In this document: in pieces, positions 1 through 5,992 of the stretch
Position numbering within the stretch: position 1 is the first letter of the stretch
How the letters are laid out: every line of letters begins with the position of its first letter
Assembly: GCA_009782695.1 (NCBI GenBank)
Contig: WRIO01000066.1
Span: 1-6,705 of the forward strand
Source of the DNA: Candidatus Cloacimonadota bacterium
GTDB lineage: Bacteria; Cloacimonadota; Cloacimonadia; Cloacimonadales; WRIO01
Direction of reading: 5' to 3'
DNA: 6,705 nt
Position numbers and translations under genes: made by a program
Notes under the pieces: generated by a model
What the model saw: only the letters and a program-made list of their open reading frames with translations
What the model was told of the DNA's origin: nothing
Databases searched by the model: none

Positions 1-2
1 CA

Positions 3-2114
3 TATCACAGCACCAGGAATAGCCGTGCCCCAACCGTGGGGGTGATACAAAACATCACCATATTTATCAGATTTTCAAATCAAAATGAGTTTGACACACC
101 ACTCACTTTATATGACACCTTTTTAAACCCAACTGCACCCGGTGTAAATTCCTTATATCGCTACTATTGGGACGCCTCGTATAATCAGTTAGAAGTGTAT
201 TCGACCTTTTATCCCACTCCAAATGGCACCTCGATAGTGTCTTACCAAGACCAGTATCCCAGAAACTATTACATGCCATACAATGAGACCTCAAACCCCG
301 AAGGATACACAGGAGCAAACGAATATTCCCGCCGTGTGACCCTGCTAAGAAATGCTCTGGAATATGCAGAACAATTTATACCTAGCACCTTGATAATAGA
401 CGGCGACGGTGACGGTGTAATAGACAATATAAACTTTATAGTTCGTGGTAACTCCGGTGCATGGGCTGACCTGCTCTGGCCACACATGTCAAACCTATAC
501 AATGCCAATATCTTAGTGCATGGCGTTCGTGCAGGCACTTATAACTTTAATATGGAAGACCGTGCGAGCAGTAGCGGTGTGGGCGTGTTTGCCCATGAAT
601 TTGGTCATTCTTTGGGTGTGCCAGATTTTTATCGTTACAACTATAATGGCACTCCTGTTGGTGGCTGGGACTTGATGGCTTCAGACAGAAACCCACCACA
701 GTCTTTTTCGTCTTCAAACAAAGCGAAATATCTAAACTGGATACCACCACTTCGCACTATCACTGCAAATGGGACTTACACCTTAGTCCCGAACACCGTA
801 GACGGCGCAGAATGCTCCTATCGTATAAACTCACCAAACTCGACCACAGAATATTTTGTGATAGAATACCGTAGCCGTAGCACAGGGCTCACCGATAGCA
901 ATCTATCCGGTGAGGGACTGCTCGTTTACAGAGTTAATTCGCTCAGAAATGGCAATGCGCAAGGACCGCCTGACGAGATATATTATTATCGTGCAGGTGG
1001 CACACCAAATTCCGACGGCACTATCTCGAACGCTGCTTACTCGCTGGAGTCAAACAGAACAGCGATAAATGACTACACAAACCCTAGCTCGTTTTTAGGC
1101 AACGGCAATCCCGGCGGGCTAAACATATATAATATCAGTGCCTTAGGCGAGACCATGACTTTTACTGTCAATATCACAGGTCCCGACCCCTCACACTTTA
1201 GCGAATCTTTTGAAAGTCAAACATTTACGAATTTTGATTGGCAAAACAACTCAGCTTCCCCCTGGTCGATAGTTTCCGACCCCACAGCACCACATGGGTC
1301 TTATGTAGCTACATCTGGGCAAATCGACGCAGGACAGACCTCACGGCTTGAGATCCAGCTGCACCACGACAATGGATATATCCAGTTCCACCTAAAAACT
1401 TCATCTGCCCCAGACAGCGGATATTTAAAGTTTTATATGGACGGCGCAGAGCTAGGCTCATGGTCGGGCAACACTATCTGGACTTCTTTTGCTATGCCTG
1501 TGGTGGCAGGACCGCACCATTATGCGTGGGTATATCAGCGAACTACTGCCGCCAGTGGTGGTGAGAACAAAGTGTGGATAGATAGGATTGGCTTCCCTGA
1601 TTACACAGGATATATCCTTTATCCACCGCAAAATCTAAGTGCAAATGCAGTCGAAAGAGTGGTCACAGTAAACTGGCAAGCGCCTTACGTCACTGTGGCT
1701 CCAAACCCTCCCACTGTGCTGGGGTATAACCTCTATGTCGGAAATACTTTGGTAAATACCACCTTAATAAACAATACCACCTACACCATAAACAACGCCG
1801 GTGGTGGAAATATGAGATTTACTACAAAAGCTATCTATGAAGCAGGCGAATCTGACTTCTCAAACGACGAGACCATAAATATTCCACTAGCCCCTGCTAC
1901 GATTTTAGCTGCCTATTCACATGGCAGAGGAGTGCGTATAGACTGGGATTATGAGTATATTTCTTACAATCTGGCTACCTTCCGCATATACAAAAATGGC
2001 ACACTAATGACCATATCTGGATTAAGCGGAAGTAGTCGGACATACCTCGACACAGCAGTAACAGAAGGGGAAAATTATAGCTACTTATCCGTGCTGCCTA
2101 CACAAACCCCATAG
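3..2114 (+). CDS. Secreted M6-family (immune inhibitor A-like) metalloprotease, 5' partial and frameshifted at its 3' end
   Basis: This is a zinc endopeptidase expected to act outside the cell. The frame is open to the left edge (YHSTRNSRAPT precedes the GTG at 36), so that GTG is an internal valine and the signal peptide and most of the propeptide are missing. Counting from 36, residues 41-60 (YRYYWDASYNQLEVYSTFYP) match the M6 N-terminal signature. An Asp/Gly-rich IIDGDGDGVID stretch lies at 120-130. The zinc motif HEFGHSLGVPD is at 187-197 (H187, E188, H191, D197), and a Met-turn-like WDLMAS is at 211-216. Residues 385-522 look like a jelly-roll or MAM-like beta domain. Fibronectin type III-like modules lie at about 529-612 and from 618 on. 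The second module is cut short by a TAG at 2112, and its expected continuation (AAYTNPIGSSSPSDTL) is in the next frame. All visible catalytic residues are intact. The M6 family call is firm. The natural substrate is unknown. Confidence 0.9.
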   Translation, partial: YHSTRNSRAPTVGVIQNITIFIRFSNQNEFDTPLTLYDTFLNPTAPGVNSLYRYYWDASYNQLEVYSTFYPTPNGTSIVSYQDQYPRNYYMPYNETSNPEGYTGANEYSRRVTLLRNALEYAEQFIPSTLIIDGDGDGVIDNINFIVRGNSGAWADLLWPHMSNLYNANILVHGVRAGTYNFNMEDRASSSGVGVFAHEFGHSLGVPDFYRYNYNGTPVGGWDLMASDRNPPQSFSSSNKAKYLNWIPPLRTITANGTYTLVPNTVDGAECSYRINSPNSTTEYFVIEYRSRSTGLTDSNLSGEGLLVYRVNSLRNGNAQGPPDEIYYYRAGGTPNSDGTISNAAYSLESNRTAINDYTNPSSFLGNGNPGGLNIYNISALGETMTFTVNITGPDPSHFSESFESQTFTNFDWQNNSASPWSIVSDPTAPHGSYVATSGQIDAGQTSRLEIQLHHDNGYIQFHLKTSSAPDSGYLKFYMDGAELGSWSGNTIWTSFAMPVVAGPHHYAWVYQRTTAASGGENKVWIDRIGFPDYTGYILYPPQNLSANAVERVVTVNWQAPYVTVAPNPPTVLGYNLYVGNTLVNTTLINNTTYTINNAGGGNMRFTTKAIYEAGESDFSNDETINIPLAPATILAAYSHGRGVRIDWDYEYISYNLATFRIYKNGTLMTISGLSGSSRTYLDTAVTEGENYSYLSVLPTQTP
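2081..2114 (+). other. Frameshift region in the protease gene
   Basis: The upstream protease frame stays open to the TAG at 2112-2114. The frame carrying the sorting domain opens at 2081, right after a TAG at 2078-2080. The change must therefore fall in about 2081-2111 and corresponds to one lost base or two gained bases. The later frame reads AAYTNPIGSSSPSDTLYVNF, the natural end of a fibronectin module, so the two parts were once one gene. No X-XXY-YYZ slippery heptamer sits in the required frame before the stop. I therefore favour a mutation or sequence error over programmed slippage. Confidence 0.75.
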
Positions 2115-2182
2115 GTTCATCCTCCCCGTCAGATACACTGTATGTAAACTTCGTAAATGAGGTAGACACTGAGGTAGATATA

Positions 2183-2461
2183 GTGCACACAAAGCTACAA
2201 GGAAACTATCCAAATCCCTTTAACCCTGAAACCACTATCAGTTACAGCGTAAATGACCCATCTGTCGTAAAAATAGAGATTTACAATATCAAAGGGCAGA
2301 AGGTAAAAACTCTGGTCAATGAACTAAAACAAAGAGGCATGCACAGCGTAGTTTGGAACGGCAACGATGAAGATAACCGCAGTGTAAGTAGCGGTATCTA
2401 CTTCTATAAACTACATTCTGGTCATATCACCGATGTGCAAAAAATGGTGCTGATGAAATAA
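2183..2461 (+). CDS. Type 9 secretion/FlgD-like C-terminal sorting domain, displaced 3' end of the M6 protease
   Basis: The product matches the C-terminal sorting domain (type A, FlgD Ig-like) that ends many secreted proteins in this part of the bacterial tree. The hallmark NYPNPFNPETTISY is at residues 8-21, followed by IEIYNIKGQKVKTLV, the WNGNDEDNRSVSSGIYFYKL beta-sandwich core, and a terminal QKMVLMK. The frame is open from 2081, and the stretch before the GTG at 2183 is the end of a fibronectin-like module, so this is the tail of the protease and not a separate gene. GTG 2183 is simply the first available start; a GAGG at 2171-2174 could serve as a chance ribosome binding site. Translated alone, it would have no signal peptide and no cargo. 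The family call is firm, while expression as a separate product is doubtful. Confidence 0.75.
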   Translation: MHTKLQGNYPNPFNPETTISYSVNDPSVVKIEIYNIKGQKVKTLVNELKQRGMHSVVWNGNDEDNRSVSSGIYFYKLHSGHITDVQKMVLMK

Positions 2462-2463
2462 AA

Positions 2464-3111
2464 ATGACATTAAAAGTATCACTATCACTACTGTCAGCGG
2501 ACTTTGGCAGACTAAAAGAAGAGATAGAAGCAGGCACAGAAGCAGGTGCCGATATGCTGCACCTGGACATCATGGACGGACATTTTGTGCCGAACCTAAG
2601 CTTTGGTCTGCCAGTAATAGAATCTATCGCTCAGGTAGCCAAAATCCCGCTGGACGCACATTTGATGGTGATGAACCCCGATTTTTACATAGAGCCACTC
2701 GCAGAAATGGGAGTAAAATACATGTCTTTTCATAGCGAAGTGGCTCTGCACTCGCATAGGCTACTACAAAAGGTAAAATCTTTGGGGATAAAAGGCGGCA
2801 TAGCTATCAACCCCGGCACGCCTGTTACTTCTGTCGTGCCTTTGCTCGAGCTGACAGATTTTGTGCTGATAATGAGCGTGAACCCCGGCTTTGGCGGGCA
2901 AAAGTTTATAGAATATAGTCTGGAAAAGATTAAGTATTTAAAGGATTTTCGAGCAGCGAAGGGACTACCCTTCGAGATAGAAGTCGATGGAGGTGTAAAC
3001 GACACTAATATCGGTCTGCTCACAGCAGCAGGAGTGGATATCGCAGTGGTAGGGGCTTTCGTGTATAAGAGCGGGGACTATAAAAAAGCACTTTGTGCTT
3101 TTAAATTATAA
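2464..3111 (+). CDS. rpe: Ribulose-phosphate 3-epimerase
   Basis: This cytosolic TIM-barrel enzyme interconverts D-ribulose 5-phosphate and D-xylulose 5-phosphate in the pentose phosphate pathway, using a divalent metal. At 215 residues it is full length for the family. Visible signatures are SLLSADF (8-14), HLDIMDGHFVPN (33-44, with metal ligand H33 and catalytic D35), DAHLM (64-68, H66), the phosphate-loop region MSVNPGFGGQKF (137-148) and EVDGG (173-177, second catalytic D175). The late phosphate-binding segment reads VVGAFVY, where many homologues have GS or GT after the valines; this is a mild variation. The ATG lies 2 bases after the TAA of the protease tail. I see no clear Shine-Dalgarno, so translation may be coupled to the upstream frame. 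The last codons overlap a terminator-like hairpin at 3084-3102. Confidence 0.95.
   Translation: MTLKVSLSLLSADFGRLKEEIEAGTEAGADMLHLDIMDGHFVPNLSFGLPVIESIAQVAKIPLDAHLMVMNPDFYIEPLAEMGVKYMSFHSEVALHSHRLLQKVKSLGIKGGIAINPGTPVTSVVPLLELTDFVLIMSVNPGFGGQKFIEYSLEKIKYLKDFRAAKGLPFEIEVDGGVNDTNIGLLTAAGVDIAVVGAFVYKSGDYKKALCAFKL
3084..3102 (+). terminator. Candidate intrinsic terminator overlapping the end of rpe
   Basis: AAAAGCAC, a TTT loop and GTGCTTTT form a perfect 8-bp stem with a 3-base loop, followed by AAATT. The hairpin encodes the final residues of the epimerase and ends 7 bases before its stop codon. Only the inner 4 bp are GC-containing, and the four U residues are part of the stem, so termination would be weak. 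It may be partial, or simply a codon coincidence. Confidence 0.35.
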
Positions 3112-3142
3112 ATTATAAATAGCTTGGTGTCCTGCGGACGAT
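3103..3142 (+). repeat. Heptad tract plus 17-base core module, left copy
   Basis: AAATTAT occurs twice in tandem (3103-3116), followed by AAAT, a 5-base spacer AGCTT, and the core GGTGTCCTGCGGACGAT at 3126-3142. The core contains a small palindrome, GTCC-TGC-GGAC. The same arrangement occurs in reverse orientation at 4731-4774, so the two copies bracket ffh. The first heptad overlaps the stop codon of rpe. The module resembles the small dispersed intergenic repeats found in many genomes; I do not know this family by name. Confidence 0.75.
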
Positions 3143-3156
3143 GAAGCTTGTCAAAC

Positions 3157-3248
3157 CACCCCGTCCACTAACTTCGTTGGGAATTTCAAATTACAAGACA
3201 TTGGTGTTTCGTCATTTGTAATTCCCAACGAAGTTGGATGACGGGGTG
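3157..3248. repeat. Long imperfect inverted repeat (hairpin) upstream of ffh
   Basis: CACCCCGTC (3157-3165) pairs with GACGGGGTG (3240-3248). AACTTCGTTGGGAATT (3170-3185) pairs perfectly over 16 bp with 3220-3235, and a C-G and a T-G pair extend that stem outward. After one T-T mismatch, CAAAT (3187-3191) pairs with ATTTG (3214-3218). About 32 pairs in total enclose a 22-base loop. Each arm can also fold alone (CCAAC-GAA-GTTGG at 3225-3237), as in a cruciform. The structure ends 17 bases before the ffh ribosome binding site. It could be a miniature repeat element, an RNA processing site or an attenuator; the sequence alone does not decide. Confidence 0.8.
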
Positions 3249-3264
3249 ATTAGGTTAAATAGTA

Positions 3265-3271
3265 AAAGGAG
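3265..3271 (+). promoter_or_regulatory. Ribosome binding site of ffh
   Basis: AAAGGAG lies 4 bases before the ATG at 3276. It fixes that ATG as the start in preference to the in-frame GTG at 3234, which sits inside the hairpin arm and would add 14 residues (MDDGVIRLNSKRSN) not found on Ffh proteins. Confidence 0.75.
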
Positions 3272-3275
3272 CAAT

Positions 3276-4601
3276 ATGTTTAATAGTCTATCAGAAAAAT
3301 TGGATAAAGTATTTAAGAATTTAAAAGGTCAGGGCAAGCTCTCTGAAAGTAATATAAAGGACGCTATGAAGGATATACGTCTGGCACTGCTAGAGGCGGA
3401 TGTAAACTTCCGTATCGTAAAAAACTTTGTGACAGAGGTCGAAAAAAGGGCTGTCGGTCAGGAAGTAATGAAGAGCCTTACCCCCGGTCATCAAGTGGTA
3501 AAGATAGTAAATGATCAGCTGGTTTCCTTGATGGACAATTCCAGTGTAAAGCTAGATATACAAGCAAATAAACTCACCAAAATCATGATGGTTGGCTTGC
3601 AAGGTTCTGGGAAAACCACCGCCTGCGCGAAGCTGGCAAATCATCTGCGAAAGAAAAACGGCGTGAAGCCAGCTATGGTTGCCTGTGACGTTTATCGCCC
3701 TGCTGCGATACACCAGTTAGAAGTTCTCGGCAAGCAGATAGATGTGCCTGTCATCAGCGATACGAATGAAAAAAATGTAGTAAAAATAGCGGAAACCGCC
3801 TTAAAATGGGTCGGAAATCAAAATATCCAACTAATGATATTCGACACAGCGGGACGCCTGCATATCGACACAGAGATGATGACAGAGGTCAAAAAGCTAA
3901 AAAATGCTGTGAAGCCTGATTATATCTTTTTTGTAGCTGATGCCATGACAGGGCAAGACGCTGTAAATGTAGCAAAAGAGTTCAACGAACTGCTCGATTT
4001 TACAGGTGTGATACTCACCAAATTAGACGGCGACTCTCGTGGTGGAGCTGCGTTGTCTATCAAAGCTGTTACAGACAAACCTGTGCTATTTGTTGGGTTA
4101 GGCGAAAAGATATCCGATATAGAAGCTTTTCACCCCGATAGAATGGCTAGTCGTATCCTCGGGATGGGAGATATGCTCTCATTTATAGAAAAAGCACAAG
4201 ACGCTATAGATGATCAAGAAGCCGAAAAAATGGCAACGCAACTAATGAAAAACCAGTTTACACTCGCAGACTTTTTGGTGCAGCTACAAAATATAAAGAA
4301 ATTGGGTCCGATAGATCAGATATTGAAAATGATACCTGGCCTCAACATAGCAGGACTAAAAGATGCACAGATAGAGGAAGGTAAACTAGTTAAAATAGAG
4401 GCTATTATACGTTCTATGACCACCAGAGAGCGAGAACATCCGCAGATCATCAACGGTAGCAGAAGGATACGCATAGCAAAGGGCAGCGGCACCACTGTGC
4501 AAGATGTAAATAGGCTACTGAAACAGTTTGAAGAAATGAAAAAGATGATGAAGCAAATGACCTCAAATAAAGCCCTAAAAAACTTGAAATTGCCGTTTTA
4601 A
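3276..4601 (+). CDS. ffh: Signal recognition particle protein Ffh (SRP54 homologue)
   Basis: Ffh is the GTPase that, with 4.5S/6S RNA, binds signal sequences emerging from the ribosome and docks with FtsY to deliver nascent membrane proteins to the translocon. From ATG 3276 it has 441 residues, within the usual range. The N domain (1 to about 100, including ALLEADVN at 37-44) is followed by the G domain with GLQGSGKTT (107-115), DVYRPAA (138-144), DTAGR (190-194), TKLDGDSRGGA (248-258) and GLGEKISDIEAFHP (274-287). The methionine-rich M domain starts near 298. It contains the finger-loop stretch LGPIDQILKMIPG (343-355) and the RNA-binding signature SRRIRIAKGSGT (395-406), followed by an MKKMMKQM helix. 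All key motifs are present, so the protein should be functional. The gene stands between two repeat-rich gaps and converges with the minus-strand gene at 4789. Confidence 0.97.
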   Translation: MFNSLSEKLDKVFKNLKGQGKLSESNIKDAMKDIRLALLEADVNFRIVKNFVTEVEKRAVGQEVMKSLTPGHQVVKIVNDQLVSLMDNSSVKLDIQANKLTKIMMVGLQGSGKTTACAKLANHLRKKNGVKPAMVACDVYRPAAIHQLEVLGKQIDVPVISDTNEKNVVKIAETALKWVGNQNIQLMIFDTAGRLHIDTEMMTEVKKLKNAVKPDYIFFVADAMTGQDAVNVAKEFNELLDFTGVILTKLDGDSRGGAALSIKAVTDKPVLFVGLGEKISDIEAFHPDRMASRILGMGDMLSFIEKAQDAIDDQEAEKMATQLMKNQFTLADFLVQLQNIKKLGPIDQILKMIPGLNIAGLKDAQIEEGKLVKIEAIIRSMTTREREHPQIINGSRRIRIAKGSGTTVQDVNRLLKQFEEMKKMMKQMTSNKALKNLKLPF

Positions 4602-4605
4602 AATA

Positions 4606-4619
4606 CCGCAGGACACCAC
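4606..4619 (+). repeat. Third, partial copy of the core repeat
   Basis: CCGCAGGACACCAC recurs exactly at 4736-4749. Its first 12 bases are the reverse complement of 3126-3137. It lacks the ATCGT end and the heptad tract of the fuller copies. It begins 4 bases after the ffh stop codon. Confidence 0.65.
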
Positions 4620-4670
4620 CAAAATGATGTGGGAGATGTGTCTGCTTCGCAGAATGTGAAGGATGTGTCC
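4611..4670 (+). other. Possible stem-loop downstream of ffh
   Basis: GGACAC (4611-4616) is complementary to GTGTCC (4665-4670). Inside lies a perfect small hairpin TCTGC-TTC-GCAGA (4641-4653). No T-run follows, so this is not a standard intrinsic terminator. It may be a repeat remnant or a transcript 3'-end structure. Confidence 0.35.
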
Positions 4671-4694
4671 ACGCCCTGACCATAACCCCTTGTC

Positions 4695-4719
4695 GTCATT
4701 CTGAGCGAAGTGAAGAATC
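4695..4719. repeat. Intergenic repeat with GTCATTCTGAGCGAAG core
   Basis: The segment reads GTCATTCTGAGCGAAG followed by TGAAGAATC. The ends ATTCT (4698-4702) and AGAAT (4714-4718) are inverted repeats. From memory, near-identical strings recur in the intergenic DNA of many unrelated bacteria, so this is probably a dispersed repeat unit and not a local regulatory site. That recollection was not checked here. Confidence 0.6.
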
Positions 4720-4730
4720 CAGGATATTAT

Positions 4731-4774
4731 ATCGTCCGCAGGACACCACATTTCTAATTTCTAATTTCTAATTT
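4731..4774 (-). repeat. Heptad tract plus 17-base core module, right (inverted) copy
   Basis: ATCGTCCGCAGGACACC (4731-4747) is the exact reverse complement of 3126-3142. It is followed by AC, ATTT (4750-4753) and three tandem CTAATTT units (4754-4774). Read on the minus strand, this is (AAATTAG)x3, AAAT, GT, then the core, matching the left copy apart from T to G in the heptad, the unit number and the spacer. The following T-run (to 4779) is not preceded by an adjacent GC-rich hairpin, so I do not call a terminator. Confidence 0.75.
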
Positions 4775-4788
4775 TTTTTGATTTCCCC

Positions 4789-5976
4789 TTACTCTATCGT
4801 TTCGACTATCTGTTTCGCCCCTTCGTGGTTTGGGTTTATTGTTAGGCATTTTTTAGCGTAAAGTTTAGCGTTTTCGAGATCGTTCAATTGCCCATATAAA
4901 CAGCTAAGGTTAAACAGGGCAAACTCCATATTCAGGTCTGGTTCTTTCGTATTTTTGGTCATATCGAGATATTTTAAATAGTTCACTTTTGCTTTTTTCA
5001 GTTCATTTTTTCTGTGGTAAACCAATGCAAAATTGTAATATAGGTCTGGGAATGGAGGATACAGTTCAGCTGTTTTTGCAAAGCTGTTCAAGGCTATATC
5101 GTAATCTTGTTTATTGGAATGGTAAACACCCCGCACAAAATATACATTTGGCGACATAAAGAAAATGCTCTCGACTTTTGCTAAATCTGCTTCTGCGTCA
5201 CGATATCTGGAAAGCATCATGTCTTGATATATTTTATCTATTAGTGGGTTTTCCATATTTATCTGCTCTATACCCCCAAAATACATAAACAATATTTTCC
5301 AGTTCTTACCGACTAGTTTTGTGATGATAGTCATATTGGTTTTGCAGTCTAGCTCCAATGTAATAAAGCCATTGTTGCCACCATCCGAAATCCCGGAGGC
5401 GTATATAAAGAATTGGGTTGCCTCAGCCACAGTTTTATGATTTTTTAGTAGTTCAACGGTAGCGGGCATGTATTTTTCCTCACGAGCTAAATATTTATGG
5501 AGGTTTTCCCACCTATCTTCGAGGATTTCTGTCATAAAATCGCAAGCTAAACCTTCACTGGTAAACAGCTTCGGGAGTTTGCTTGATTTTAGGTCTATCT
5601 CTAGATTGTCCTCTATTACTTTCGCAAAATCGATATCTAATTTGTCAGTTTTAAAGTAGTTTAGTAGTTTTTCCCCGCCTGCAGGTGTAGATTTGGCATC
5701 ATACGGGGTCTGTCCGTCCAAGAATTTTGCAGGACGGAATTTCCACTTATTTATATAAGTTCCTATCAGATCATAAAATTCTGCTAAACTGTCAGATTTT
5801 ACGCTCGTAGGCACGTTTTCGATGTCTTTTTCGGGTATATGGTATCCACATGACTTTGGACAGTTAAAATCCACTCTATATACGTTACAGCATTCGTGAC
5901 AGAGATATTTATCGGTTCGCAAGCAATACCGGTGACCGATATTTGTTTTGCATTTTTTGCAACGACTAGGCTTCAT
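4789..5976 (-). CDS. Hypothetical protein with N-terminal cysteine cluster (probable zinc-binding) and C-terminal TPR repeats
   Basis: I cannot assign a function to this 395-residue protein. Residues 6-46 carry eight cysteines (C6, C9, C18, C26, C29, C30, C39, C43) with H15, H27 and H46, ending in CPKSCGYH. This resembles the CxxC...CxxCC...CPxxCxY heads on uncharacterised SEC-C-type metal-binding proteins. Residues 78-101 (W78, then FLDGQTPYDAKST and GG) recall the L-x-G-x-TP-x-x-A segment seen in such proteins. The middle (about 115-240) is unrecognised mixed alpha/beta. Tetratricopeptide repeats lie at about 276-309, 310-343 and 350-384, with a possible degenerate one at 242-275, suggesting a protein-binding scaffold. 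There is no signal peptide or membrane segment, so it is probably cytosolic. The ATG follows AAGGA (5989-5993) by 12 bases, a long spacing, and the gap to nadE is only 16 bases, so the two are probably cotranscribed. Confidence 0.8.
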   Translation of the reverse strand: MKPSRCKKCKTNIGHRYCLRTDKYLCHECCNVYRVDFNCPKSCGYHIPEKDIENVPTSVKSDSLAEFYDLIGTYINKWKFRPAKFLDGQTPYDAKSTPAGGEKLLNYFKTDKLDIDFAKVIEDNLEIDLKSSKLPKLFTSEGLACDFMTEILEDRWENLHKYLAREEKYMPATVELLKNHKTVAEATQFFIYASGISDGGNNGFITLELDCKTNMTIITKLVGKNWKILFMYFGGIEQINMENPLIDKIYQDMMLSRYRDAEADLAKVESIFFMSPNVYFVRGVYHSNKQDYDIALNSFAKTAELYPPFPDLYYNFALVYHRKNELKKAKVNYLKYLDMTKNTKEPDLNMEFALFNLSCLYGQLNDLENAKLYAKKCLTINPNHEGAKQIVETIE

Positions 5977-5992
5977 TTAGGTGACTTTTCCT

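Noticed and set aside
103..750. Several open frames of 67-89 codons on the minus strand
   Set aside because: They lie wholly inside the well-supported M6 protease, overlap one another, and show no recognisable domain or ribosome binding site.
2085..2114. Programmed -1 frameshift in the protease gene
   Set aside because: No X-XXY-YYZ heptamer is in the right frame before the TAG, and no strong following stem-loop is evident. A mutation or sequencing error is simpler.
2730..3023. Minus-strand open frame of 97 codons
   Set aside because: It is fully contained in rpe, whose family motifs are unmistakable. The composition is that of an antisense shadow.
3234..3275. Upstream GTG start for ffh
   Set aside because: It lies within the hairpin arm, lacks a ribosome binding site and adds residues atypical for Ffh. 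The ATG at 3276 has AAAGGAG before it.
4450..4683. Minus-strand open frame of 77 codons overlapping the end of ffh
   Set aside because: It runs through the repeat-rich gap and the conserved Ffh M domain in antisense, with no domain signature.
4751..4779. CRISPR array or intrinsic terminator
   Set aside because: The 7-base units are directly adjacent with no spacers, so this is not CRISPR. The T-run has no GC-rich hairpin immediately upstream; the nearest (4734-4744) is about 27 bases away.
4602..4788. SRP RNA or another structured RNA gene next to ffh
   Set aside because: I looked for the conserved SRP RNA tip (GGAA-type tetraloop with its asymmetric internal loop) and for tRNA-like folds and saw neither. 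The stems present are explained by short repeats.
5468..5659. Plus-strand open frame of 63 codons
   Set aside because: It is antisense within the cysteine-cluster/TPR gene, with no ribosome binding site and low-complexity content.
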